From Thozetella sp. PMI_491 (Eukaryota > Ascomycota > Sordariomycetes > Chaetosphaeriales > Chaetosphaeriaceae): a DNA stretch of 64,000 nucleotides. The DNA lies in assembly GCA_021432635.1 (NCBI GenBank), contig MU270016.1, forward strand, positions 1,608-65,607. Reading direction: 5' to 3'. The translations under genes were made by a program, and so were the position numbers. Below, one piece after another: positions 31,342 to 42,298 of this stretch (positions are counted from its first letter, which is position 1; every line of letters starts with the position of its first letter). Below the pieces are notes generated by a model, which saw nothing but the letters and a program-made list of their open reading frames with translations, ran no database searches and had not been told where the DNA came from.

Positions 31342-32691
31342 AGCTGACGAATTTCTCCTACGAGCAAGACGCTGGGGCTTGGATTCTAATAATGCCAATC
31401 TAATTCATTGAAACTGTAGCGCCTAGTTGTTGGCGAGTCCACAGTGTACTTGGTGAACGCCTCCGCCGTATATCCGTCCCGGGTTGTGAGCTAGATATCC
31501 TCCGTTGTCATACCGTCACAATAGCTCTGAAAGGCGGGTAACTCAGTGCGCCCTCAATCATAAACATGGGGCAATAAGTACACTCCTCTCTAGCTGCTTC
31601 ATTTACTCGTGACTGCAAAAGTTCCTTGGTTCCTATGAGTTGAACCAAGCTTGAGACAGTCTGAACCCAACTAACGACGCCGTGCGCATCAGAGGATCCG
31701 CAAAAGGAAATTCCGGGGCCGGGCAATAGAGGACGTGCAGCAGACCGTCTGTACTTCCTCCGTGGCGCCGTCTCTTATCAAATTCAAGATGATCGTTGAT
31801 CTGCGGCGAAACGCAGGCAGTACGGCTCCCCAACTGTCCGAGACTTTTGCACCGTGCAGCTAGGCCCTTCCTTCGCCACGTTTGATTAGAGACTAATTTC
31901 GTTCTAGAAAGATGATGTCTGCGACCGTTGACAGAAATGACCTGATATTCCACTCGTGCTTCTATTACGCCTTCTAGCGTGCGAGCCGTTCGAGCCTCCC
32001 TTCGACCTGGACGCCACGCCGTTGGTTTTGTGCTTTGGTTAGCTTACCGTTTGAAGAAGCTGTGCGCAAAGACAGCGGCGCCAGCAAGCCTTATCACAGC
32101 GATACAACACATGGCGACTGACGCGTCCCTTTCACTAATTTTATGAAATGTTACCAATGAGAGGCCAAAGCAGCCCATCCTCTGCCAAGCCTCAAACGTG
32201 ACTTGGATGGCCCATCTGAGGACGCAGCTAGAATGTTCAGCTCGTACATCCTTTCCTCTTTTCGGCAAGGCACGCAAACCGGTGGGGACGAACTACCTTT
32301 ACGCTAATTAAAGTATACAAACTTGGGACGATGCTGAATCCTAGCTCGAACACCTCTCAGAGGTGAACTGCGGCGGCCCGGAGGGGATCTGCTCCACCTC
32401 ATCAACGCTAGCGGGCGTCCGGGAGCGTGTCAAGCCTGCTCTAGATCGAGTACTACCGCGATTGGTGAAACTCCCACCCTGCGTAGTACTTGCCGATCCG
32501 ATGCACTGCGTCTTGACCATGAGATTCGTCCCTTCTCGGAGGATTAAATCTCTTCCAGTCCCGATATGGCTGTGGTGAGAGCCTGCTGCGGTTATTTTGA
32601 TCCATACAAGAACCCCAGCTCTCCATGATTGCCCTTTCTTGTGCCGGCCGAGTGGATTAGCATCATTTTCAACATCTAATCAGTTTCTTTA
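31342..32691. other. Intergenic with a weak minus-strand coding signal
   Basis: On the minus strand a frame without stops runs from about 32050 to 31636 (ending LSQAWFNS) and overlaps a second frame at 31726-31508. No domain, signal peptide or convincing splice pattern links them, so no gene is called. The plus strand shows only short frames. Confidence 0.35.
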
Positions 32692-34300
32692 ATGGAGCGA
32701 GACAGCCAGGTGGGTGGACGATATCCCCCCTCTGACAGCGCCTAGCAAACAATTCGTGTTGCTAACTAGTCCCAGTTCCTCCCGGAGGTATGGGCTCTCT
32801 ACGGGCTCGGTATGACCGTTCTCATTCTGCGGTGTGCCGTACGTCTCCAGACGGTCGGAGTACGGGGGCTCAAAGGCGATGACGTATTTGCGCTACTCGT
32901 CATGGCATTTTACACAATGGATGCTGCAACTGTCCACATTGTCTGTGAGTGCATTCGAACCAAATAAACCAAAGCCAGACTGATAAGGAGAAAGACTATG
33001 CAGGAACAAATGTTGAAGCCTCTGTGCTACAAGCCACCCGCCGTACGTGCCATATCGACGTTTAAATGGTAGCCTAATTCGATCGCCGAAGGCTTGCTGA
33101 TGAGTGGCCTTAGCTTTGACAAACGACGAGATACAGCAATTCGAATATGGATCCAAGGAGCAGTTGGCTGCATGGTACTCGTACACGGCATTGATCTGGT
33201 GCCTGAAGGGAACCATGCTCTGTTTTTTCAAGCGCGTCACCACAGGCCTTTGGCAATCTCGTCTCGTGACATGGTTGATGTACGTGTGCGGGATCTCGTA
33301 CTTGGCAGTTTTGTTGACGGTAAGACGGAACGCAGCATGTGGTTTGAGAGTGAGACGCTAAACAGACATCAGATCACTTTCGGCTGCTTCCCGACACAGA
33401 TGAACTGGCAGTGAGTATCTCAGAAGGGAACCCTTGGAGTGTTTCTCAACATGCTGACATTTTATGCTAGGGTTGTTCCTGACCCTGGAGGTAACGAGGC
33501 AGTTTTCCTGTTCACCGCAAAATGAGAGCTAACATGGCACAAAGTCAAATGCACTTTTAAGCTACAGAACTTCCTGGTTACGGTCGTGCTGAACGTCATG
33601 TAGGTCCACAGCTGTTCTAAGATACCCGCTTCGTCCAATGCTTACCCTCTATAGCACCGATGCGGCGATCTTGTGCATTCCCCTGCCGCTCCTCTGGAAG
33701 CTGCAGGTTCCACTTAAGAAGTGAGTTGCACCCATTTCGCCACAAGCATCTTCGCCCACTCTACTGACCGATTCCGGCTACAGAAAGCTAGTCATCGGTA
33801 TCCTAATCTGCTCCGGCCTTTTCGTCATTACAGCGGCAATCATCCGCGTCGTTCTCACCCTCGGATCCAACCGGTCCGCGCTCAATATCAACCGGTGGGG
33901 CGTGCGCGAAACGATTGTCGGGATTGTGGCTGTCAATATTCCGATTCTTCGGCCGCTGTTTACGAGCCACTTCTGGAAGACGGGCAAGCTCACATCGATA
34001 CCTACCCAGGGGCACAGCACATCGGGGGGGCGGAGCACGACAATAGGAGGCGGACAGGGTGCTTACGAGATGCAGACAAGTCTCTCCCGCAGCAAGCGGG
34101 ATCCACGGCATAGCTTCGATGGAAGCGAAGAATTTATCATCGAGAAGCCCGACCAGGAGATCCACCCGGGGCCCAGAGACGTTGTCGTGCGCACTGCATA
34201 CCAAGTTACTAGTGAGATGATCCCAAATCACAACAGCGACGAAGAAAGTTGGAATCCACAGGTTGAGCCGGTCACCAAGGCCTCTGCCTATGCAGGTTGA
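32692..34300 (+). CDS. Seven-helix rhodopsin-like integral membrane protein
   Basis: Member of the fungal rhodopsin-domain family (PTH11-related receptor-like proteins without a CFEM domain). Nine exons fit: 32692-32709, 32776-32944, 32995-33042, 33114-33319, 33373-33410, 33471-33490, 33545-33599, 33655-33720 and 33784-34300, giving 378 residues. Exon 1 encodes only MERDSQ. Family hallmarks are GLKGDDVFALLVM (the D-D/W motif in loop 1), VYYAGTNVE restored across intron 2, KEQLAAWYSYTALIWCLKGTMLCFF, the FPTQMNWQ region, LKLQNFLVTVVLN, TDAAILCIPLPLLWKLQVPLKKK, and NRWGVRETIVGIVAVNIPI in helix 7. The cytosolic tail of about 110 residues is Ser-rich and acidic. The role is likely sensing of surfaces or small molecules, by analogy. 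There are no lysine-retinal features, so it is not a light receptor by sequence. Confidence 0.85.
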
Positions 34301-34477
34301 GCTATTTCTTATTTAATACCCAGGATGACGTCAGTCAGTAAGGTGGCTTTGGGGCGCAATATACACAATCATGCATTTATAGAGCTTTAGGCAACAACAG
34401 GTTTAATTGGAGGAGAGCCTCAACCTGTCGAACTGGTTCTGCAGGCAGATAGATGGCGTTTGCTAGAAATGCGACAC

Positions 34478-35329
34478 TTATTGCTTCAACAGTCCATTCT
34501 GTCGGAACCATGCTTCGCATAAAGATGGCCAAACGGCAACAGGCAGGCCCTGGGTGTCCATGGCAAACCCGTGGGGTGCGTCGGCGAAAATATGGAGCTC
34601 CACGGCGCCCCCTGCCCGGCTTATCCCGTCCGCTAGACGATAAGCATTGGTGACTGGAACAACTGGGTCATTGCCGGAGTAGACTATGAACGTGGGCGGC
34701 GCCGGCACCACAAGCTGTACGTCAGGCTGTACTGCGTCGTAGAGCGCCTGCTTCGCCGGTGGCTCCAGCGGTGGTTTGTCAGGGATGATCGTGCGACCGG
34801 CCGCGTTAGTGGATATCGGGCCGTAGCCAATGACAGCAAACTCCGTCCGAAGAGCCTCTGTTTCCGCGGGTGTCCAGTTGGCGGGATACTCGGCGAGGAG
34901 CGCGGCGGCGAGATGACCTCCTGAGGACAAGCCGCACACGCCCAGACCTCCCTGCGATAGGCAACTCTGTTCAATGAGGCGCAATGCTCTCCGGGCATCG
35001 TCAAGGGGAGCCTGTGCTCCCGTTTCGGCAGTGGGGAACCGGTGAACCAAGACGAAGGCATGGAATCCCAGCCCGGCCAGCCAACGTGCGACAGCTATCC
35101 CTTCGCGGCCGACCATTAGTTGCGTGTAGCCGCCGCCGCCCAGAATGAGCACGGCTCGCCCATTTGCAGTAGCCGGTTGGTATCCGAAGAGCCATGGTCT
35201 TGAAACCTGAGATACATAGGCCGTGTGCAGCGTGTTATCGGGAGTTTCTAGTTGAAAAGCCCCATCCAGCGGCTCTTCGTCCCAGAGGGGCCAGGCGAGA
35301 TCGGCTTCAAGAAGCTTGGCTGGCGACAT
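34478..35329 (-). CDS. Alpha/beta hydrolase, BD-FAE/esterase-like
   Basis: Single-exon gene of 283 residues in the esterase/lipase superfamily. The oxyanion region is LGGGGYTQL near residue 63, the nucleophile elbow is CGLSSGGH near residue 131, the acid is in YSGNDPVVPV near 223 and the catalytic His is in DAPHGFA near 256, so the triad is complete. There is no signal peptide; it should act inside the cell on small esters. The pattern of a short N-terminal part and no lid domain resembles bacterial acetyl-xylan/feruloyl esterase-like and endo-acting small-molecule esterases. It converges with the rhodopsin-like gene, with 177 bp between stops. Confidence 0.88.
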   Translation of the reverse strand: MSPAKLLEADLAWPLWDEEPLDGAFQLETPDNTLHTAYVSQVSRPWLFGYQPATANGRAVLILGGGGYTQLMVGREGIAVARWLAGLGFHAFVLVHRFPTAETGAQAPLDDARRALRLIEQSCLSQGGLGVCGLSSGGHLAAALLAEYPANWTPAETEALRTEFAVIGYGPISTNAAGRTIIPDKPPLEPPAKQALYDAVQPDVQLVVPAPPTFIVYSGNDPVVPVTNAYRLADGISRAGGAVELHIFADAPHGFAMDTQGLPVAVWPSLCEAWFRQNGLLKQ

Positions 35330-35645
35330 TGTATTATTCTTACAGAAAGCCGAAAGGCGATAAATATTTGTATATCGTTGAAGTCTCCCACGAGTATACT
35401 TGGGAGAGGTAACTATTGGCCTTCTTCAAATGATTATCGATGATATGTCCTATGAGCCTAGATTTTCTTAGGTTTTCGGGTTGAAATCCGCCGAGCTCCC
35501 GAGCAATGCGGAGCCTCTCAGGGAAACTGAACACATTTTGCCATGGCGCTAGCAACGTCCCCACCGAGATTTCGTTGCTTGCGAACTAGTCCCATGGGAT
35601 ACATTGTTCGAATTGTAATACATTACGGGAGGTACCCATATCACC
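35330..35645. other. Intergenic, no gene recognised
   Basis: Promoter of the hydrolase and 3' flank of the NACHT-like gene. No open frame of note. Nothing else is seen. Confidence 0.45.
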
Positions 35646-37664
35646 TCATGGCCCAGGCAATATCGTGTCGACAGCCGCAGACCAGAGGGACCGTACCATT
35701 CTGCCGCCCATTTGTCGTCCGTCGCCCCGCAGCTCTATATGCTGGGCTATGTTGACTTTTTCTTGAAGCCATGTACTCTTCGTCGGAGCCGTCATCAGGA
35801 GCCTGAACCTCAGATCGTGGCTAGAGACAACGCCAGATAGCATGGCCATCAAGGTAGCGTAATCTTGGGCCCAGGCGTCTCTCTCGAAACGCGTTATATC
35901 GTCGATTATGCAGAATATGACTGCGTTTGGCGGAAACTGTCTTAACAACAACTGAAAGGCCTGGCACAGATGCTCCATACCAGCAGACAGATCAAGACGA
36001 GCAAGGTTTGCCAGCGAAGGGCCGGTTAGGCCGTGATGCGGAACAGTGCGCGCCAACTGGTAAATCATGCTCCTGACAAGTCCTTGCGGGCCGCAGAGCT
36101 CATCGTTGCTAGCCACATGTTGGCTGCAGAAGAAATGCAGTGTGACCACTTGGTCGATTCCTCTGAATACTTGAACCAAGTTCGCACAGAAGAACGACAT
36201 AGGCGAGATTTTGCTGAACATTGTTGGGTCCAAGTGAGCGTCGACAAGTAGCATGTAGGGTCCGCGCGAGCTTATCCACGCTGTAAACTGGTCACTCGCG
36301 AGGATGGAGCCTGCTCGAGCGGCCGCTGTTGTCTCTGAGGTCCGGTTTCGCTGCAAGATAACCAACAGGTCATGGATGTCTTGTCCACTAGGGACCATGA
36401 TTGTTTGAAGAAAGTCGGCCAATATCTTGTCTGATGACCTTGCGACTGGTGCCGTTCCAAGGCTATCTTTCATGAGCTTGATGTCTTGCTCGTATAGATG
36501 CTCTGACCCAGTGTTAGCCTCCCGAACGCGGCTCCTATAGATTGAAAGGTAAACTCACTCAATACAGTATCTTTCAGCATCTGAAACATGCCATTCTGGC
36601 TAGACAGCGCGTCAGTGACCTGTTGGAGCATAAACTGCTGCTCTTGCCTCAGCTCTACCATACGGGAGTCCACGCCGCTGAAGTGACCGCCCATATCTTG
36701 GCCGACGGATACTATGCTCTCTTCTATCCTAGTCGCCGTCCTCCCTATTGCTTCAGTATTGCGGTGTGTCTCGATTATAATCTCATCGCGAACATCCTCC
36801 GCGCATTTCTCAACCTGGCTCGCGCATCTGCGTACGACGCCCAACAAGCTCTCTATGTCGAGTGCTTGAAAGGGACTTTTTATCTTTTGCGCTAGCAATA
36901 TTGTCAGGTCATATCAAGATACAATGGGACATAAGCGACGCACCAATCGTTTTTGGTCGCAGCAGCTCGACGAGGTTTGGGATAGCGGTGAGAAGCACAT
37001 GCTTTAGGCCATCGATCGCGCGGCGAAGCCTCACGTCTCCTGGGAAGTTTTTGGATTTGTTGCCTGCCATGCTTATTATGGAAGGTATCATCTCAAAGGC
37101 CTCGAGGATGTGCCGTCTATTTTCCTCCCGGTGTTGGGCGAGCTGCAAGGTCAGTTTATTGTCCCTTGCCGTGCCGCGATTTGGGCTTGTGTATACTTAC
37201 GTTGAAAACTACTGCTAGGCCGCCTTGGAGAATTTTTAGTTCCTCGGGGATTGCCTGCAAAGCCCCGATAAGCAATGGAGAGATTCGTGCCAGTTTTCTC
37301 CGGTTCTTCGTCAAGAATCCCTTGCCTCGCGCTTCGTCCTCTTCTGCAGCTCGCTGGGCCTTGTCCAACTCATCAAACACCTTTGCCCAGGAGCAATCGG
37401 TAGGGTCGAAATCGAGTTTTTCTCCAACCATGCTTTCGTATCTTTGGAGAGTCTCTAGGTACTCTCTATAGAGTCTGTGAGTGTCATGATCTAGAATAAC
37501 TACTACTTCGCTTCTTACCGATGCGCTTCTTTCGCCTCGTACTCGGATGTCGTCTCGTTAAACTTCGATTCCATGGTGAATGCCTCGTGCATACCCGGTG
37601 CTTTCTTCTCCAGATACTCCGCCACAAAGAGCGTTGACCCTTTCGATTCTAGTTCGTCCGCCAT
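35646..37664 (-). CDS. NACHT/STAND-like protein lacking a P-loop
   Basis: Five exons, 37664-37519, 37474-37201, 37142-36944, 36891-36559 and 36502-35646, encode 602 residues. The N-terminal 220 residues are helical (KNRRKLARISPLLIGALQ, then HILEAFEMIPSIISMAG) and resemble the region that precedes the ATPase in fungal NACHT proteins. A coiled-coil-like stretch (RNTEAIGRTATRIEES, then MVELRQEQQFMLQQV) spans about residues 235-300. The C-terminal 250 residues look like a NACHT core: ELCGPQGLVRSMIYQLARTVP, the Walker-B-like VIFCIIDDITRFERD and the sensor-like FRLLMTAPTKSTW. Where a P-loop (GxxGxGKS/T) is expected, near residue 380, the sequence reads GPYMLLVDAHLDP, with no Gly-Lys-Ser/Thr. Nucleotide binding is therefore unlikely. 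It is divergent from the AAA+ gene at 38299. Family assignment is inference from layout. Confidence 0.75.
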
Positions 37665-38298
37665 CCTTGCGCTAGAAGAGAGAACCTGAACAACCGTGGC
37701 ATCAATCAGGGAACAGTATCAGCCCGAATGAAGCATATTGGGGACATCGGGGAGACAGGTCTGCAATGAGAACTATCTAGGTTGAGGAAACTATGAAACG
37801 CTGCGGCTGCGGAAATATTGCCCGCTCGTGCCTTGCCGAACGCCCACCTTCTCAGCTGCCAATAATGACGCGGACTCCTGACCGACGTGCCACCTTCGGC
37901 TGCCTAGGTCCCCGCATGGCGCACAGCCCGGGCTGCCTCGACAGCCTTGCTTTCGCTCCTTCTTGGTGACCGATTGGCCCGATAGGGAAAGGATGCGCCG
38001 TGTCTCCCACACCACTCAGCGGGAGTGGTGTGGGAAAGTGCATTTTCATGCATGCAATTACCCTCCGTCTCATCCTACGCGGCCAACCTCTACGCAGCTG
38101 GAGCTGAGCGACAAAGATATGGGACATCTCTCCTCTCACTATGGATGCCTCTTGTGTCTCATTACTTGACTCCTGAGGGCCCACATTCCTCTGAGTATGA
38201 ACCCTCTCCATAGAATCTCGATGCATTTGGTATCTGCATTTTGGTGCAAGTCAAGCTTAGCTGTCTCTTACCGGTAGCTTTGCCTCAGCCCAATCACG
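37665..38298. promoter_or_regulatory. Divergent promoter between NACHT-like and AAA+ genes
   Basis: The two start codons face away from each other across 634 bp. The most striking element is a perfect 13-bp inverted repeat listed separately, roughly in the middle. No gene is seen; frames on both strands lack motifs. Confidence 0.55.
38005..38035. repeat. Perfect 13-bp inverted repeat, 5-nt loop
   Basis: TCCCACACCACTC at 38005-38017 and GAGTGGTGTGGGA at 38023-38035 are exact reverse complements around AGCGG. It lies about 340 bp from the NACHT-like start and 264 bp from the AAA+ start. It could be a dimer-binding operator controlling both genes or a hairpin in a 5' leader; neither is shown. 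Confidence 0.7.
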
Positions 38299-41200
38299 AT
38301 GTCCACAGAGGATGTAAGCCTCCCTTGTCGACAACGCGAGATCGCAAAAAGCTAAATTGTGTTCGTTCAGCCATCTTTCCGTTCAGATGAAAGGAAGGCC
38401 TCGCTGAAGCTTTCGAATCTCACAGCCAGGCTGGAAGGCGGCAACGATGAGCTCTTCGGTAGCTTATCGCCTACTTTAAGCCAAAGCGCCCAAGGCGGCC
38501 GTCGAGTAGCCGATACTGATCTCCTAGCATCAGTTCTTGAACATGTCCGCATTCAAGATGCAAGGATAGCAAATTTAGAAGGGGACCGGAAGACAGATAT
38601 TGACGTCGGTCCGAGGGCAGATTTTCGGACAGAAACGTCCGAAGAAATAGACGAGCGTGGGAGCTCATTGGTTCTCGGCCAGAAATACATCGTCCCAGAG
38701 GTTCGGAAATGCAACATTAAATCTTTCAAGAACAGGTTCAGTGTCGACGAAGCCCGCTATGCTGTCGATGTTCTCGAGTCCACCTACCTCCTCGATCAGG
38801 AGATCCAGGACGAGCTGAGGATTCGACAGAGTCGTCCTCGAGTCCGCGCCAAAGACCATGCCAAGGAACCGAAGGCCAAAACCAAAGCGCCCGCAAACTT
38901 CGTGGATCAGGCTATTCATACGGACCAATCCGACGCTAAATGGATATCCAGAATCCGGGTGCAGTCCCCGGCCATCCTAGCCATCCTGGCAAGAATCATG
39001 AGCGAGTCCTGGAACGGCCAGCCACGAACCTTTTTTCGCCCCTTCAGCCCTCTCATCTACTTTCACCATGATGTAAAGGATGTTTTGAGAGATTTGGAGG
39101 CGAAATGGAGCGATACCGAAAATTCAACAACCGTCGGGGCGCCTGGAAGCCACGTTGATGACCCTACGATGCCAGAGGCCGTGTTTCCCGTCGACGATAG
39201 CCCATCGGCCTTGGCTGAGTTACGATGCTATGTGAGGTTCATTGAAGACGAGGTGCTCCCACTATATCACAAGTTCGACCATCTAGACGACAGGTCAGAG
39301 AGAAAGGTGGTGCGTTTCCATGACCTGTGGTATCTCTTTCGTGCCGGTGAGCTGGTCTACCAACCTATTATATCTGGTAGCAACAAGGAGAATCACAACG
39401 TGGCGATATCACAGAGACCCTGGCGCGCATATGGCACAAAACCGTTCTGTCCGAAGTATCGGATTACCCCTGCCGACCATCGCAAGTACCTCCACATCGA
39501 AGAAGCCGAGGAGAACGACTCCTTCACGATTCTTTGCTATTATATCGACTATACAGGAGACGAGTTCTGCGTAGTTACGGACAAGTTTGAGATACAGCCT
39601 TTCGAGGGGGAGCGCCCCATTACTTCACTTGTCGTATATCCGTGGCGCTTTGTGCCCAGCCATGAGGAAACGCTGAAGCGGTCGATTGAAGACGGAAGAA
39701 AGGTTCTTCATTACCTACATACTCGGCATGGGGCATACGACTGGTGGACTATGACCCGAGACCCCCGTGGAGAGCCAGCCATTGATGTGGATGGTAACAT
39801 CCTCAAGCGCCCCGAGCACGTTAATAGCGAGGTTATTGTGGACTTTGTCGAGGCTTTCCAGACCTGTCCTGCCTGGAAGCCTAAGAGATCCATCCTAAAG
39901 TCGATTGAGGCGAATCCTTCCACTACCTCCGACGAGTTCTACATCTTTTGGTGGTCCGACAACGAGAGGAGCAAATTGTTGGCTGAGACAACCGAAATCA
40001 TCGTACTTAGAACCGGTGTCACCACCTATGAGCGAAACAAGGCCATTCAGGAAGACGAGTTCCTCACTAGCGTGCGCGACAACGATCGAAACAATAGGCC
40101 CACCACAGCCAAATACCTGCGTGACAGCGATCTGGCTTTGCTTCCTCTCCGCGTATTTGCCTATGCCCTCCAGGATCGCAAGTTTGTTCTGCTGGACTGC
40201 CAGAAGCTTCTGCCCGTGAAGGAGTCCTTCAATGCCTTCGACAGCCTCAAGATCAATCCCCGCCACAAAGTGGTTGTCCAAGGACTTGTAGAGGCTCACT
40301 TCATGAAGAATGCTACGGAGAAGCGGGACGGAGTAGGCAGAATGACCCTGGACTTGATCCAGGGCAAGGGAAAGGGCCTGTTTATTCTGCTTCATGGTGT
40401 CCCGGGGGTCGGAAAAACAGCAACAGCCGGTTGGTTCATCTTACGGTCTACTATCTTCAAGATACTCTACTAACAGATATCCTACCAGAGGCGGTGGCGC
40501 AAGCCAACGGGAAGCCGCTCTTCGCCATTACATGCGGAGACCTCGGCTTAACCCCAAACGAGGTAGAAACTGCTTTGCGGAGGATCTTCCGGCTTGCTCA
40601 CGCCTGGGACTGCGTTTTGCTCCTTGACGAGGTGGACACGTTCTTTACCCAACGATCAAAAGGGGACTCTACGCTTACGAAAAACGCGATCGTATCAGGT
40701 AATCTCTAGCAAAACTACAGCACATATGCAGACAACTCTAGAAATGCTAACGTCCGTACTTGTATAGTGTTCCTTCGGGTACTCGAATACTACAACGGCC
40801 TCCTTTTCCTCACGACAAACCGCCCAGGTGCTCTTGACGAGGCCTTCAAGTCACGGATTCACCTGAAGCTATATTACCCGCCCCTCGACTTTGAACAGAC
40901 GCGGGACGTTTGGCAGATGAACATCGAGCGTCTCCGGATGATCGAGGAGCAGCGCTGTGCAGATACAGACGAGCAGCCACTTCAGATCTACGAGAAAGAG
41001 ATTCTCGACTTTGGCATTAAGCAGTTCTACGGGGATAATGGCAAGAGCCGCTGGAACGGGCGCCAGATTCGTAACGCTTTCCAGATCGCATCATCGCTCG
41101 CCTACTTTGACGCACGGAAGAAGCACCTCCAGCTCCGAGAGAGAGACCCCGAGGCGCCCGTACCGCGACCCAAGCTGGATGTTGAGCACTTCGACATGAT

Positions 41201-41759
41201 CCACTACATCACCGATGACTTCGACCGCTACATGCAGGAGACTGTTGGGAATACTGATGCAGCCCTCGCCTTCGAGAGAGATGATCGCGCCGACCACTGG
41301 GCGACGGGCAGGTTGAGTGCCGAGAACCTAGCGCATCACGGTTACGGCTCGCACCCACATGCTGCTGGGCGATCCGGCCCAAGCTGGGGGCAGAGATACC
41401 GGGCGCCATCCCACGGAAGTGCAGCTCCAACTGGATACGCCATGGGAATGGGGATTGACGACGGCATGGCCGATCCGACAAGCAGGCTGCAGTACTCGCC
41501 GAACCCGTCCTATGGCAGACCGAACCTGAATGCTGCGAGCCCCGGCATTCCGTCGTTCTCCTTCAGCGACAGCCTTCATGGGCCACCGGGTATGGCAGAC
41601 CGCGACCGCGACTTCGGTTTGCAGAGTGCACAGATTGGGCACACCCCTGGCAGCTCGTACACGAACAGCAGAAACATGGACTTCGTGCCGCCGGAGGCGG
41701 GCGCAGGGGCCCATCAGAGCTCCGAGAGTATATTGCGGAGATACATGAGGGACGACTAA
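38299..41759 (+). CDS. Large AAA+ ATPase of the fungal DUF7025 family
   Basis: Four exons, 38299-38313, 38371-40429, 40489-40698 and 40768-41759, encode 1091 residues. The start at 38299 gives a five-residue first exon (MSTED) and uses a canonical GTAAGC donor; without it the frame has no ATG near its beginning. A DUF7025-type region with FHDLWYLFRAGELVYQP lies near residue 325. The AAA module follows: Walker A GVPGVGKT near residue 681 (the usual second residue Thr is Val), EAVAQANGKPLF restored across intron 2, Walker B VLLLDEVDTFF near 735, sensor-1 FLTTNRPG and the arginine-bearing FKSRIHLK. A lid (RWNGRQIRNAFQIA) precedes a 200-residue Gly/Ser/Pro-rich tail that looks disordered. Relative to the 679-residue gene at 6064 it has longer N- and C-terminal regions. 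Substrate unknown. Confidence 0.9.
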
Positions 41760-42298
41760 GACCGGCACGAGCTTGGGTCGAAGTAAGGATCCATGGACGG
41801 CTCCTATGGGGGGGTCATGATGACGAGGGGTTCTATGAAACGTATATTATGTGAAGATATTTGCGAGCACAAGAAACAGCGTGCATCTGGTATACAACTT
41901 GCTTTTATGGAAAACTAGCTAGCAGCAGAAACAAGGTCTGGGTAACAACTGCTTTAGAGCTATATATTCTTATAAATTCACCCATTGTCAAAACTTGGAA
42001 GCATTCAACAATCTGTATTGCCTTGTTTACTGCAGTTTTAGTCTACTAGATACGCCTCGCGGTTGTAGGAGCTCAGCTCGTGGTACGCGGTGACCAGCGC
42101 TCAGGGTGGTGAAAAATTGCAGTGAACTTTTCGATTCGCTAGTTCCGCTGCTCCAGTACCAATGATTGAAGGGGTGAAATATTGCAGTGAAAGCTTAGGT
42201 ATATAGATGTATGGACCTAGTTAAGTTTCATTCCCCAAATGATCGACCTCCTAAAATGTGGAGCCTGAAGGCCAGAATTCCTAACACGATGTCCAAGT
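41760..42298. other. Convergent intergenic region
   Basis: Between the AAA+ gene (+) and the acetylxylan esterase (-), whose 3' ends face each other. It contains an imperfect direct repeat listed separately. No gene is seen. Confidence 0.45.
42108..42191. repeat. Short direct repeat, 19 bp, two copies
   Basis: GGTGAAAAATTGCAGTGAA at 42108-42126 and GGTGAAATATTGCAGTGAA at 42173-42191 differ at one base and lie 65 bp apart. They could be remains of a small duplication in the shared 3' flank. Confidence 0.55.
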
